From contig NZ_BQYJ01000015.1 of the NCBI RefSeq assembly GCF_023168165.1, positions 1 to 57,522 on the forward strand: a DNA stretch of 57,522 nt. Reading direction: 5' to 3'. Shown one piece after another: positions 49,142-57,522 of the stretch. This stretch comes from Niallia sp. NCCP-28 (GTDB lineage Bacteria > Bacillota > Bacilli > Bacillales > Cytobacillaceae). Within the stretch, counting starts at the first letter, position 1, and each line of letters begins with the position of its first letter. A program made the translations under genes and the position numbers. The notes beneath the pieces are model-generated. The model saw nothing but the letters and a program-made list of their open reading frames with translations. It made no database searches and was not told where the DNA came from.

Positions 49142-49170
49142 TTGACGATTATGGGAATGGCTGGTATTAT
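49142..49170 (+). promoter_or_regulatory. Sigma-A promoter of abrB
   Basis: TTGACG (49142-49147), a 17-base spacer and TATTAT (49165-49170). Spo0A boxes follow just downstream, as at the B. subtilis abrB promoter. Confidence 0.8.
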
Positions 49171-49185
49171 ATAAACAAGCAAAGA

Positions 49186-49208
49186 TTTTGTCGAATATTA
49201 TCGAAAAA
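49186..49208 (+). promoter_or_regulatory. Tandem Spo0A boxes of abrB
   Basis: TTTTGTCGAAT and TTATCGAAAAA have their TGTCGAA and TATCGAA cores 10 bases apart, one helical turn, just after the expected transcription start. In B. subtilis Spo0A-P represses abrB through two boxes with the same arrangement. Confidence 0.85.
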
Positions 49209-49253
49209 AACATAAATTAATAAATTAGCAATCAATTGGGAGGAGAAAAGAGA

Positions 49254-49538
49254 ATGAAATCTACAGGTATTGTTCGTAAAGTTGATGAGTTAGGTCGTGT
49301 GGTAATTCCAATCGAGTTAAGACGTACATTAGGTATTGCTGAAAAAGATGCTTTAGAAATTTACGTGGATGATGAAAAAATTGTCTTAAAAAAATATAAA
49401 GCTAATATGACTTGCCAAGTTACAGGTGAAGTTTCTGATGACAACTTATCATTAGCAGACGGCAAATTAATTTTAAGTCGTGAAGGTGCGGAACAACTTC
49501 TTAACGAAATTAAAAGCACTTTTGAAACATCTAAATAA
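49254..49538 (+). CDS. abrB: Transition-state regulator AbrB
   Basis: Represses post-exponential genes, including spoVG, during growth. 94 residues from ATG 49254 (GGGAGGAG 8 bases upstream; the frame continues to a TTG at 49236 inside the ribosome binding site). MKSTGIVRKVDELGRVVIP is the swapped-hairpin DNA-binding domain, with Arg residues that contact DNA; the C-terminal half (55-94) mediates tetramerisation. Almost identical to B. subtilis AbrB in the first 60 residues. One of only three plus-strand genes here. Confidence 0.97.
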   Translation: MKSTGIVRKVDELGRVVIPIELRRTLGIAEKDALEIYVDDEKIVLKKYKANMTCQVTGEVSDDNLSLADGKLILSREGAEQLLNEIKSTFETSK

Positions 49539-49558
49539 TTACAACTTATTTTATATAG

Positions 49559-49592
49559 AAAAAAGATGAGAGTTTAAACTCTCATCTTTTTG
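49559..49592 (+). terminator. Terminator of abrB
   Basis: A perfect 15-bp palindrome arm pair (49561-49575 with 49576-49590; core AAAAGATGAGAG) with T-runs on both strands, so it can serve both abrB and the converging rsmI unit. Confidence 0.93.
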
Positions 49593-49623
49593 TTTATAAC
49601 CGAAAGAGGAATGGATGCTTCTA

Positions 49624-50499
49624 TTAATCATTGATATGATATTGTTGATATACTTCTCTTTTTTGAATCCCTCTATCAACAGCTGTTTTTTTTATTGCTT
49701 CTTTTGCAATAAATCCCTTTTCCTCTATGTAAAATTGTACATGTTCAACAACTCCTAAACCTTTCCACCATTCCTCTTCAGATTTTATTTGGTCACCCTT
49801 TTCGATGACAATGCAAAATTCACCACGAACTTCTTCTTTTTCTGCCCACTCCAGTACTTCTTCTATTGTCCCTCTGATAAACTCTTCATAAATTTTTGTG
49901 AGCTCCCTGCACAGACAAATATTCCTATTTCCTAAAATATCATACATAATGGTTAAGGTCTCTTTTAGACGATGTGGTGATTCATAAAGTAATATAGTAC
50001 CTTGAATCCCCTTTAAAAAAGTTAATTCTTTTTTCTTTTCTTTTTTCTGCCTATTAAGAAATCCATAAAAGAAAAATGGATGAGTAGGCAATCCAGATGC
50101 TATCAAAGCAGTAAGTGCAGCATTTGCACCAGGCAATGGAATTACTGCGATTTTTTTTTCTACTGCTGCAACTACGAGTTCATAGCCTGGATCCGCAATT
50201 GTCGGCATCCCAGCATCACTTACTAAAGCAACTGTCTTTCCTCCCTCTAATTCCTCAAGCAATTTGCGTCCACTAGTTTCTTTATTATGTTCATGATAAC
50301 TAACAATTGAAGTGGGAATATCAAAATAATTACATAGCTTTTTTGTATTCCTGGTATCTTCCGCTGCTATTATATTTGCTTCCTTTAACATTCTAACAGC
50401 TCGGAAACTCATATCTTCTAGATTTCCAATAGGAGTGGGAATTAAATACAAAGCTCCCTTATCCTCTTTATAACTCTTTTGCTGCCACAAACCCCTCAC
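49624..50499 (-). CDS. rsmI: 16S rRNA 2'-O-ribose C1402 methyltransferase
   Basis: Methylates the 2'-OH of C1402 in the decoding centre. 291 residues of the tetrapyrrole-methylase fold: LYLIPTPIGNLEDMSFRA (18-35), AAEDTRNT, SDAGMPTIADPGYELV and IPLPGANAALTALIASGLPT. The start is a GTG at 50499 inside yazA (32-base overlap); its ribosome binding site is weak, so the exact start is uncertain. Order yabB-yazA-rsmI as in B. subtilis. Confidence 0.94.
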   Translation of the reverse strand: MRGLWQQKSYKEDKGALYLIPTPIGNLEDMSFRAVRMLKEANIIAAEDTRNTKKLCNYFDIPTSIVSYHEHNKETSGRKLLEELEGGKTVALVSDAGMPTIADPGYELVVAAVEKKIAVIPLPGANAALTALIASGLPTHPFFFYGFLNRQKKEKKKELTFLKGIQGTILLYESPHRLKETLTIMYDILGNRNICLCRELTKIYEEFIRGTIEEVLEWAEKEEVRGEFCIVIEKGDQIKSEEEWWKGLGVVEHVQFYIEEKGFIAKEAIKKTAVDRGIQKREVYQQYHIND

Positions 50500-50755
50500 C
50501 TGCTTCCTTAATTAAAAACCGTTCCTTTTTGCTTCTGCTCCATTGTTTAAAAGCATATTCTGCTTTTAATGCTTCTGACTTAGTAGAATAATCTTTCCAG
50601 TAAACTAAACAGACTGGCAGCCTCCCACGAGTATATTTAGCACCTTTCCCACTATTATGTGTCTCTACTCTTTTTTTTATATTATTTGTATAGCCTGCAT
50701 AAAAACTTCCATCTCGGCATTTTAATACATAAAAATAATGGCTATTTGTTTCCAT
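50468..50755 (-). CDS. yazA: GIY-YIG endonuclease-like protein (YazA)
   Basis: 95-residue stand-alone GIY-YIG domain of the UPF0213 group: [27 protein letters not shown], then [17 protein letters not shown] and [19 protein letters not shown]. Here the motif reads YVL...YAG with the conserved Arg and Glu (EALKAE). Physiological substrate unknown; a DNA repair or nucleic-acid processing role is only inferred from the fold. It overlaps yabB by 14 bases and rsmI by 32. Confidence 0.92.
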   Translation of the reverse strand: METNSHYFYVLKCRDGSFYAGYTNNIKKRVETHNSGKGAKYTRGRLPVCLVYWKDYSTKSEALKAEYAFKQWSRSKKERFLIKEAGEGFVAAKEL

Positions 50756-51485
50756 TTAAAATATAGCTCATTTCTTCTGTATACTCATTTTTAGTATTAT
50801 AAACAAAAAGGGGCGGAAGTATTTTTAAATCTGGCTTTCCATCTTTAATTCCCTCTATTAAAAGAATGTTTGCATCTTTTCCTTCCTTAGGATACACAAA
50901 TTGCACTCTTTTAGGCTCTATTCTATATAACCTCATTAATGTAACAATATCAAGCAATCTTCCTGGACGGTGCACAAAAGCTACTTTTCCTCCTTGTTTT
51001 GCAAGTTGACTTGCAATGCGAATAGTATCTTCTAATGTACAAAGAATTTCATGCCTTGCTATTGCATAATGCTCATTTAAATTTCTCTCTTGAATGGAAT
51101 CTGTCTGAAAATAAGGAGGATTGCATGTCACTACATCATACTTCTCATAACCGATCACAGGGGGAATCTCTTTTATATCGCCATGAATCATTTGTATTCT
51201 TTCTTCTAGCTGATTATAGGCAATACTCCTATTTGCCATATTATACAAACGTTCTTGAATCTCCACTCCTAAAATGGTGCCTTTTGTTCTTAATGACAAG
51301 AAAAGAGGAATAACCCCATTTCCACTACATAAATCCACTAAACTTCCCCTTTTCATCGGTACCGATACAAAATTAGCTAATAATACTGCATCAAGTGAAA
51401 AGGAAAAGACAGAAGGACTTTGAATAATTTTCAAATTTTCTCCTAATAAATAATCGAGCCTTTCATCTCCCATTAACTCTATCAC
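50742..51485 (-). CDS. yabB: tRNA1(Val) adenine-N6 methyltransferase-like protein (YabB)
   Basis: SAM-dependent methyltransferase of the TrmN6 family, expected to modify an adenine in tRNA. 247 residues, as in B. subtilis YabB. SAM motif [15 protein letters not shown] (about 48-62) and catalytic NPPYF (about 126-130) identify an N6-adenine methyltransferase. The actual substrate in this species is not shown by the sequence. A terminator separates it from yabA. Confidence 0.9.
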   Translation of the reverse strand: MIELMGDERLDYLLGENLKIIQSPSVFSFSLDAVLLANFVSVPMKRGSLVDLCSGNGVIPLFLSLRTKGTILGVEIQERLYNMANRSIAYNQLEERIQMIHGDIKEIPPVIGYEKYDVVTCNPPYFQTDSIQERNLNEHYAIARHEILCTLEDTIRIASQLAKQGGKVAFVHRPGRLLDIVTLMRLYRIEPKRVQFVYPKEGKDANILLIEGIKDGKPDLKILPPLFVYNTKNEYTEEMSYILNGNK

Positions 51486-51561
51486 TTTATAACCTCCATC
51501 CTAAATGCTTCTTCTTATAAAATATTTCTTCTAGAAATATTTTACTGACTCACCTAATAGT

Positions 51562-51592
51562 CAAAAAACCTCCCTAGTAAAAGGAAGGTTTC
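51562..51592 (-). terminator. Terminator of the tmk-yabA gene cluster
   Basis: Minus-strand arms AAACCTTCC/GGGAGGTTT (one G-T pair) with an 8-base loop and a TTTTTG tail, about 65 bases past yabA. Confidence 0.82.
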
Positions 51593-51655
51593 ATGTGTGC
51601 TGAAAATATCTTTCACTTCGCTAGTGAATCGATAGAAGTATATGATAAGCTTGCC

Positions 51656-52030
51656 TTACTTTTTATTAAGAAAAGATAAACAAAACAAACAATCTCCATC
51701 TTTTCGTGGACTTCCAAAGTGAAGATTGCAAATATGAAATCCTTCTTGATAAAGTCGAGCCAGATTATCATATCCCTCACCAACATCCAAACTTTTTTCC
51801 TCTGTTTGGCCTGTCGGTTTAATTTTCTTTTTATTTGTTGCTTTATTTCCTTGATTTAAGCCACTGGAGCTTTCTAAATGTCTCCGCAAATTCTCATTTT
51901 CGAGTTTTAATGTATTATTCTCTTCAATTAGTTCAGCAACATGCTGCTTTAATTCTCCTAATTGCTGATATAAATTCCCAATTTGGCTTTCCATATTAAT
52001 TACTGAATCAAAAACTTCTTTTTTATCCAC
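51656..52030 (-). CDS. yabA: Replication initiation control protein YabA
   Basis: Negative regulator that bridges DnaA and the DnaN clamp to prevent over-initiation. 124 residues: an N-terminal coiled coil (about 1-65, [16 protein letters not shown]... [15 protein letters not shown]) for tetramer formation, a linker, and a C-terminal zinc domain with HICNLHFG and CLFCLSF (His/Cys ligands). Near-adjacent to ricT. Located among replication genes tmk and holB, close to the presumed origin. Confidence 0.94.
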   Translation of the reverse strand: MDKKEVFDSVINMESQIGNLYQQLGELKQHVAELIEENNTLKLENENLRRHLESSSGLNQGNKATNKKKIKPTGQTEEKSLDVGEGYDNLARLYQEGFHICNLHFGSPRKDGDCLFCLSFLNKK

Positions 52031-52042
52031 TCTTCCACCTCA

Positions 52043-52870
52043 TTAATCTGTGGATTGAACTGAAACAGCATCTTCTTGTAGTATTTCTTCTAAAGTATAT
52101 TCAAGCACTCGTTCTTGTTCAGAAATTTCCACTTGGAGTAAACGTTCCAATATATTTAGACCTACTACTTTCCCTCTTCCATCAGGAGTATTAATCCACT
52201 CTCCTAAATCTGGAAGCTGTTCTTTAGCAGACTCATATTCATCATTTTCATATTTTAAACAACACATCAACCTGCCACATAATCCAGAAATCTTAGTAGG
52301 ATTTAAAGAAAGATTTTGGTCCTTTGCCATCTTTATTGAAACAGGTTCAAAATCCCCTAAAAAAGTAGAACAGCAAAGCATTCTTCCGCAAGGGCCTATC
52401 CCTCCCAGCATCTTCGCTTCATCCCGAACACCGATTTGGCGCAATTCTATTCTTGTTCTAAAAATGGATGCTAAATCTTTTACAAGCTCCCGGAAGTCCA
52501 CACGTCCATCTGCTGTAAAATAAAAAATCACTTTATTTCTATCAAATGTATATTCTACATCCACTAATTTCATATCTAAATCATGGAGACTAACTTTTTC
52601 GCAGCAAACCTCATATGCTTCTTTTGCTGCGCTGCGATTCTCATCCACAATCATTTGATCTTTTTGATCCGCTATTCTTAATACCTTTTTTAAGGGCAAA
52701 ACAACATCATTTTCATTCACTTTTTTTGGAGCGATTACTACTTTTCCATACTCTACCCCACGCACTGTTTCGACAATGACATAATTCCCTTTTTCGATAA
52801 GAATATCACTGGGATCAAAATAATATATTTTTCCAGCTTTTTTAAAGCGGATTCCTACAACATTATACAA
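52043..52870 (-). CDS. ricT: RicT (YaaT), PSP1-domain Fe-S protein
   Basis: Part of the RicA-RicF-RicT complex that in B. subtilis directs RNase Y mRNA cleavage and promotes competence, biofilm and sporulation. 275 residues, same as B. subtilis YaaT. PSP1 domain (about 60-145) and the cysteine clusters CGRMLCC and CGRLMCC (about 161-208) that bind an iron-sulfur cluster. It overlaps holB by 8 bases. Confidence 0.94.
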   Translation of the reverse strand: MYNVVGIRFKKAGKIYYFDPSDILIEKGNYVIVETVRGVEYGKVVIAPKKVNENDVVLPLKKVLRIADQKDQMIVDENRSAAKEAYEVCCEKVSLHDLDMKLVDVEYTFDRNKVIFYFTADGRVDFRELVKDLASIFRTRIELRQIGVRDEAKMLGGIGPCGRMLCCSTFLGDFEPVSIKMAKDQNLSLNPTKISGLCGRLMCCLKYENDEYESAKEQLPDLGEWINTPDGRGKVVGLNILERLLQVEISEQERVLEYTLEEILQEDAVSVQSTD

Positions 52871-53879
52871 CTGAAGATCCCTCCTGCAGCTTTAGCACAA
52901 GCTGCTCCATCAATAACTGCGGATTCATATTGCTCTGCAGCTTACGCTTAGCTTCAAAAATAGCTGTTATTTTCTCTATTAAAAGATGATTTGAAAACTT
53001 TAATGCCGATGCTTCCAATATATCTTTTTCATTTATATGAACAATCTGCTCATATTTGCCAAGCTTTATATATAATAAATCCTTGTAAAGCAACAATAAT
53101 AAATCCAACCCTCTATCATACTGATCCTTCTCTTTAAAATGAATAAACCATTCCCTTTGCAGGGATATTAAAGCGTCCAAAGGATTTCCTCTAAGAGTCT
53201 GATATAATTTTACCACTATTTTTTGCGCTTGTACAAACCATTCATCAGAACTTAACAATAATGCTTCTTCGTAATTATTGGTAAGCTGTGCAATTTTTGG
53301 CGCATCACTTTTTTTTATTCCACTGGCAATAAGCTGCTCTGACATTTTATCAGGAGCTAAAGGTGTAAAAGATATGATCTGGCATCTAGATAGAATAGTC
53401 GGCAGAATTTGCTGAATCTGCTCTGTTAATAATATTGCTACTGTCCATGCATTTGGCTCTTCTAAAAATTTTAATAAGCTATTTGCTGCATTGGTTGTCA
53501 TTTTATCAGCATGAGTCAATATATAAATTTTCCTTTTAGATTCGACTCCAGTTTTAGAAAATTCCTCTTGAAGGCTTTGAATTTGATGCTTTTTAATCGA
53601 TAATCCATCAGGCTCTAATAGATGGACATCTGGATGATTTCCATTTGCAATTCTCTTACAGTTGTTGCAGCTATTGCACGGAATATATCCTTCTATTAAT
53701 TTTTCACATAAAATACTTTTGGCAAAAAGAATACTTCCTTCTTTTTTTCCAGTTCCTTTCATACCCTCAAAAAGATAAGCATGTGCAAGACGATCTTTTT
53801 TCAAGCTGTTTTTCAACATTTTTAAAACGATGGGCTGTGTCTCTCCTAGCAGTTCCCATGTTCTTGTCAAGACAATCAC
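52863..53879 (-). CDS. holB: DNA polymerase III delta-prime subunit
   Basis: Clamp-loader subunit. 338 residues (329 in B. subtilis). AAA+ fold with a degenerate P-loop GMKGTGKKEG in which the Thr of GKT is replaced by Lys, so it does not bind ATP productively (typical of delta-prime); zinc motif CNSCNNC plus an upstream Cys; NAANSLLKFLEEP; and the sensor SRC motif ILSRCQ. Start GTG 53879 has no clear ribosome binding site; TTG 53870 (MTRTWEL) is an alternative. Confidence 0.94.
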   Translation of the reverse strand: MIVLTRTWELLGETQPIVLKMLKNSLKKDRLAHAYLFEGMKGTGKKEGSILFAKSILCEKLIEGYIPCNSCNNCKRIANGNHPDVHLLEPDGLSIKKHQIQSLQEEFSKTGVESKRKIYILTHADKMTTNAANSLLKFLEEPNAWTVAILLTEQIQQILPTILSRCQIISFTPLAPDKMSEQLIASGIKKSDAPKIAQLTNNYEEALLLSSDEWFVQAQKIVVKLYQTLRGNPLDALISLQREWFIHFKEKDQYDRGLDLLLLLYKDLLYIKLGKYEQIVHINEKDILEASALKFSNHLLIEKITAIFEAKRKLQSNMNPQLLMEQLVLKLQEGSSVV

Positions 53880-53883
53880 TCAC

Positions 53884-54321
53884 TTACGTATATAAATTAA
53901 TTAGCATCCCTTTAATTTCTCCGATTTTATTAAGAAGATTTAAATGGCTGCTTTCTTTATCCCTTATCTCCTCTGTTAAGGAGATAAGCTGTTCATCTAT
54001 CACTTTAACAATATTCAAATCTTTTCCTTGTCCAAATTGATCCCAGGATTGATCCTTTTTTAGCTGCAGCCCATAATCAACTGCTTCTTTTACAAACTGT
54101 TTTACGAGAGATTTAAATTTAGCCAAATCTCTTAGATTTTGTGATTTGCTTAAACGGTTCCCAGTATCATCGATATGTTTCATTAGACTGCTAAATTGCT
54201 CTGCTTGTAATTTTTCATTTTGTTTCACAACATACTGTTGAAAATTCACTTCATTGCTTGCAATTTTAATATCTTGCTTCGTATTCTCAGCAGCATACCT
54301 AATATCTTTATTAATCTTCAT
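53884..54321 (-). CDS. yaaR: DUF327 protein YaaR
   Basis: 145-residue, mostly helical protein of unknown function, conserved between darA and holB in Bacillus. Charged with heptad-like segments (VKQNEKLQAEQFSSLMKHI; FKSLVKQFVKEAVDYGLQL) and no signal peptide or membrane helix. It ends 4 bases before the holB start. I cannot assign an activity. Confidence 0.88.
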   Translation of the reverse strand: MKINKDIRYAAENTKQDIKIASNEVNFQQYVVKQNEKLQAEQFSSLMKHIDDTGNRLSKSQNLRDLAKFKSLVKQFVKEAVDYGLQLKKDQSWDQFGQGKDLNIVKVIDEQLISLTEEIRDKESSHLNLLNKIGEIKGMLINLYT

Positions 54322-54397
54322 TTATTTCCTCCGATTAAGTATTTAAAGATTAAATACCATAATCTTCTCCTATTACAAAGGATCCAGTATCTATATC

Positions 54398-54760
<363 letters not shown>

Positions 54761-54776
54761 TTAAATATTTATTTCT

Positions 54777-54785
54777 ATTATATCA
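54777..54785 (-). promoter_or_regulatory. Candidate extended -10 promoter of darA
   Basis: Minus-strand TGATATAAT is a perfect TGnTATAAT extended -10 about 50 bases before darA; no good -35 is seen at 17 bases. Confidence 0.4.
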
Positions 54786-54968
54786 ATAAATGCTTAATCC
54801 TCCATTATGCAGTCATTATTTTAGATTTTCAAAATAGGATGTTGATTTATAAGCCATATTCGTAATGAATACCTTTTTTATAAACCTTATTGATAAAACA
54901 ATTTTAAGTTTAATTATATAAGAAAACCTCGCGAATTTTTCCAAGTTATTAATATAATACTATTGTTG

Positions 54969-55604
54969 CTATTTTTTTTCTAAATAGTCAATAATAACCT
55001 TTTTTGCTTCCTCAAAAACTTGTTCTACTGATTGAGATGCATTCACTTTATATATTCTATTAGGAAACTTCTCTATTATTTGATAATATCCTTCTTGAAC
55101 ACGTTCATGAAAATCAATTTTTTCTAAATCCAGCCGATTTATTTCTCTCTCATCTGTCTTATTAATTCTTTCTAAACCGATTTTTGGATCTATATCAAAG
55201 TAAATAGTTGCATTCGGCATTAATCCACCTATTGCAAACTCATTTATTTTCCAAACATTATCAATTCCTAAACCCCTAGCATACCCTTGATAGGCTAATG
55301 AACTATCAATAAAACGATCGCATAATACAATATAACCTTTTTCTAACGCGGGCATTACTTTTTCCACTAAATGTTGACGCCTTGCTGCAGCGTATAACAA
55401 TGCTTCTGTTTTTCCATCCATTTCTGTATGATTGGGATTTAGAATCACCTGTCTAATTTTTTCTGCTATATCAATACCACCAGGTTCCCTAGTTGCTAGA
55501 ACCTTTTTTCCAGATACAGAAAAATATTCAACAAGCATATTAATAATAGTTGTTTTTCCTGCCCCCTCTGGACCTTCCAATGTTATAAACACACCATCCA
55601 TCAT
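54969..55604 (-). CDS. tmk: Thymidylate kinase
   Basis: Phosphorylates dTMP to dTDP. 211 residues. P-loop GPEGAGKT (11-18), the DR(Y/F) motif [13 protein letters not shown] near 93-105 and the LID region near 145-155. The start overlaps nothing and lies 2 bases after the yaaO stop; GGAG is 9 bases upstream. Confidence 0.96.
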   Translation of the reverse strand: MMDGVFITLEGPEGAGKTTIINMLVEYFSVSGKKVLATREPGGIDIAEKIRQVILNPNHTEMDGKTEALLYAAARRQHLVEKVMPALEKGYIVLCDRFIDSSLAYQGYARGLGIDNVWKINEFAIGGLMPNATIYFDIDPKIGLERINKTDEREINRLDLEKIDFHERVQEGYYQIIEKFPNRIYKVNASQSVEQVFEEAKKVIIDYLEKK

Positions 55605-55606
55605 TG

Positions 55607-57061
55607 TTAACTTCTCCTACTTTCTTTATCTGTATATATAGCTAACATCCTTTTGTATACAGAGGAATCTCCTTGAAAATTAGCGCCTACTTGCACCAAT
55701 TTCTTTAATTGCTCAATATGGTTTGAAGTGATTTCCTCTCCAGGAATTAATAAAGGAATCCCTGGCGGATATGGAATCACTGTTTCTGCACTAATGCCGT
55801 TTTCAGCTTCATCGAATAATACATATTTCTTTTTGCGCAGAGATTGCTCCCCTTCACTAAGTTTTAATTCTACTATATTAGTGTCTATATTTATAGATAC
55901 TCCTTTATCTTCCAAGACATGATTATCATTTGGTAATTTTTCAAATACTCTTTTTATTCTTTTTATTGCTTCCTCTATTGGATAATACATCCCACTTTTT
56001 AATAAAGGAAAAACAAATAGAAGATTCTTTGCATCTGCTAATTCTGTATAAATACCTTGTCTTTCCAGCATTTTTTGTAAAGAAAATCCACTTAAAGAGC
56101 AAGTTGACTGTATTGTAATTTTTAACGGGTCTCCTGCTCCTTCTTTATATTCTAATACTTTTATCTGTTTAATTTTATTTAATTCTTTTCTGAATTCAAA
56201 AATTTGCATCCTTAAATACTCTTCATCTTTCCTATTAAATGTAGCTATGTAACTTCTAGCTATATCTAGAGATGCCATAATAGGATAGGAGGGGCTGCTT
56301 GATTGTAACATAGATAGATACCCTTCTATTCTTTCCTTCTCTATTAGATTGCTATTAAAATGCAAATACGAACCCATTGTTAAGGCAGGCAATGTTTTAT
56401 GTGCTGATTGTACAACTACATCTGCCCCTGCCTCTACTGCTGAAATCGGAAAATAATTAGAACCAATAAAATGTGCACCATGTGCTTCATCTACCAGCAC
56501 TACTATTTTATTATGATGTGCTAGTTGAATCAGTTTTGCTAATTCTCCTACCATCCCATAATAGTTAGGCGATGTTAAAATAAGAACTTTAACATCTGGA
56601 TATAATTTAATTGCTCTTTTTAGCATATCAACTGAAATGGTACTTGGTACTTCCCATTCCATATCATATTGTGGGTTTAAAAGGATAGGTTTTACTTTGG
56701 AAAGCTTTATAGCATTCATAATAGATTTATGGCTGTTTCTTTGCACAAATACTTGCTGCCCTTCATAAGCGGTTCCTAAAATCATTGCTAAATTTCCTAC
56801 TGTCGAACCATTTACTAGAAAATAACTCCTTTTTGCTCCATATAATTCTGCTAATAATTCCTCTGCATGTAAAATTATATCAGTCGGAGCGTGAAGGTCA
56901 TCCAATTCTGTTAGTTCGGTAAGATCATAACTTAATAAGTTTTCCTTCCATTCTTTTAGAGATAATAATAAGCCGTTCTTATGCCCAGGTACATGAAAGG
57001 ATATATTTTTTCTCTCTTGAAACTTGCTTAGTCTTGTATATAACGGTGTATTAGTTTGCAT
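55607..57061 (-). CDS. yaaO: Orn/Lys/Arg decarboxylase-family protein YaaO
   Basis: PLP-dependent fold-type I enzyme of the prokaryotic ornithine/lysine/arginine decarboxylase group; the substrate is not evident. 484 residues (480 in B. subtilis). HVPGHKNG (23-30), VDEAHGAH (190-197) and the PLP lysine Lys222 in [10 protein letters not shown]; a C-terminal domain follows. GAGG lies 6 bases before the ATG. B. subtilis has xpaC and yaaN between csfB and yaaO; here both are absent and a parS site lies just upstream. Confidence 0.92.
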   Translation of the reverse strand: MQTNTPLYTRLSKFQERKNISFHVPGHKNGLLLSLKEWKENLLSYDLTELTELDDLHAPTDIILHAEELLAELYGAKRSYFLVNGSTVGNLAMILGTAYEGQQVFVQRNSHKSIMNAIKLSKVKPILLNPQYDMEWEVPSTISVDMLKRAIKLYPDVKVLILTSPNYYGMVGELAKLIQLAHHNKIVVLVDEAHGAHFIGSNYFPISAVEAGADVVVQSAHKTLPALTMGSYLHFNSNLIEKERIEGYLSMLQSSSPSYPIMASLDIARSYIATFNRKDEEYLRMQIFEFRKELNKIKQIKVLEYKEGAGDPLKITIQSTCSLSGFSLQKMLERQGIYTELADAKNLLFVFPLLKSGMYYPIEEAIKRIKRVFEKLPNDNHVLEDKGVSINIDTNIVELKLSEGEQSLRKKKYVLFDEAENGISAETVIPYPPGIPLLIPGEEITSNHIEQLKKLVQVGANFQGDSSVYKRMLAIYTDKESRRS

Positions 57062-57097
57062 AATAAACCTCTTCTCTATTTTATATATTTTACTATT

Positions 57098-57113
57098 TGT
57101 TTCACGTGAAACA
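57098..57113. promoter_or_regulatory. parS chromosome-partition site
   Basis: TGTTTCACGTGAAACA is a perfect 16-bp palindrome and an exact match to the B. subtilis Spo0J (ParB) binding consensus TGTTNCACGTGAAACA. It lies between yaaO and csfB in the origin-proximal region, where parS sites cluster and load ParB and condensin. Confidence 0.95.
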
Positions 57114-57149
57114 ATTTAATTTTTCAGAAAAATTAAATTTCTGAATATT

Positions 57150-57179
57150 GTATATGAAATGAAAATAACGGAGAAAATA
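57150..57179 (+). promoter_or_regulatory. Sigma-F promoter of csfB
   Basis: GTATA (57150-57154), a 15-base spacer and GGAGAAAATA (57170-57179), a full match to GGNNANAHTR. Transcription should start near 57186, downstream of the first possible ATG at 57185. Confidence 0.82.
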
Positions 57180-57199
57180 GAAGTATGGAGGTGGAGAAA

Positions 57200-57418
57200 A
57201 TGAGCTTATATCAAAAAAAAGTAAAACCGTATTCAGATACAGAAATTTGTTTAATTTGTGAAAAACAAAAACCATTAGGAATTCATTTATATCATTCTTT
57301 TATTTGTTTGGACTGTGAAATGGATATTATAAATACTAAAACTAGTGATCAAAAATATCAGTTTTATGTTCGTCGTCTGAAGCAAGTACAATTTAATGAA
57401 AAAAGAAGACAGGCTTAG
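57200..57418 (+). CDS. csfB: Anti-sigma-G factor Gin (CsfB)
   Basis: Small zinc protein that holds sigma-G (and mother-cell sigma-E) in check during sporulation. The frame opens at ATG 57185, but the sigma-F transcript should begin after it and its codons ATGGAGGTG contain the ribosome binding site GGAGGTG for the ATG at 57200; 72 residues result (64 in B. subtilis). Zinc ligands CLIC (Cys17, Cys20) and CLDC (Cys36, Cys39), with GIHLYHSFICLDCE nearly matching B. subtilis. Orientation is opposite to that expected from B. subtilis gene order. Confidence 0.93.
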   Translation: MSLYQKKVKPYSDTEICLICEKQKPLGIHLYHSFICLDCEMDIINTKTSDQKYQFYVRRLKQVQFNEKRRQA

Positions 57419-57490
57419 TTTAGCATAATTGCAATATAATATTCTACTTTTGGTTTTCTAATTATTTTTAAAGTTATTAAATTTTCTCTA

Positions 57491-57522
57491 TAAAAAAAGA
57501 GTATCTAATTAATTAGATACTC
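57491..57522 (-). terminator. Terminator at the right edge
   Basis: A perfect 24-bp palindrome (57499-57522, arms GAGTATCTAATT and complement) followed on the minus strand by T7. It probably ends a minus-strand unit lying beyond the window and may also stop csfB transcripts. Confidence 0.7.

Overview
This window is AT-rich chromosomal DNA from an endospore-forming Bacillaceae species. The gene order closely follows the oriC-proximal arm of Bacillus subtilis from csfB to lysS, presented in reverse, so oriC should lie beyond the right edge and replication should run leftward. Almost every gene is on the minus strand, which would be the leading strand. The exceptions are abrB (conserved divergence from metS), a tRNA-Met and csfB. 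The sequence supports Bacillaceae, but the genus cannot be fixed from it. I see no phage, insertion sequence, CRISPR array or defence island.

Layout from left to right. (1) 1-313: two tandem sigma-A promoters of rRNA-operon type point out of the left edge, followed by the lysS terminator. (2) 314-7800: lysS, dusB and the folate/PABA operon pabB-pabA-pabC-folP-folB-folK-yazB-dusB, tightly packed with overlapping genes. (3) 7900-14940: cysK, hslO, coaX, ftsH, hprT and tilS. (4) 15274-19660: the sporulation set yabT, yabS and spoIIE, the last with a promoter of the unusual 21-bp spacing. (5) 20011-26010: tRNA-Met, yabR, divIC, yabQ, yabP, rqcP, yabN/mazG and yabM. (6) 26546-36350: spoVT, mfd, fin, pth, ctc, prs and glmU, separated by long intergenic stretches carrying decayed repeats. 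(7) 36885-42143: spoVG, ridA, purR, ispE, sspF (a 59-codon gene with a TTG start), veg and yabG. (8) 42428-48488: rsmA, rnmV, yabE, tatD-type nuclease and metS. (9) 49254-57061: abrB, rsmI, yazA, yabB, yabA, ricT, holB, yaaR, darA, tmk and yaaO. (10) A perfect parS site and csfB, which is inverted relative to the B. subtilis order.

The cell uses these genes for translation (lysS, metS, tRNA, pth, tilS, dusB, rsmA, rsmI, rnmV, rqcP, ctc), folate, cysteine, CoA, purine and isoprenoid metabolism, replication and division (holB, tmk, yabA, divIC, mfd), and above all sporulation. Compartment-specific promoters can be read directly: sigma-H (spoVG), sigma-F (csfB, fin, yabS), sigma-E (yabP), sigma-G (sspF) and sigma-K (yabG), plus sigma-B (ctc) and Spo0A boxes (abrB, spoIIE).

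Most of the window is conserved and ordinary. I did not find an undescribed multi-gene system. The points most worth checking are the parS site beside the inverted csfB, the yabP ribosome binding site lying in an inverted repeat whose other arm carries its own sigma-E -10, a circularly permuted-looking VWA domain in YabS, a possible ATC start for yabE, Spo0A-box clustering and a 22-bp direct repeat upstream of abrB, and two families of decayed intergenic repeats. Many start codons were re-chosen here from ribosome binding sites, promoters and homologue length.
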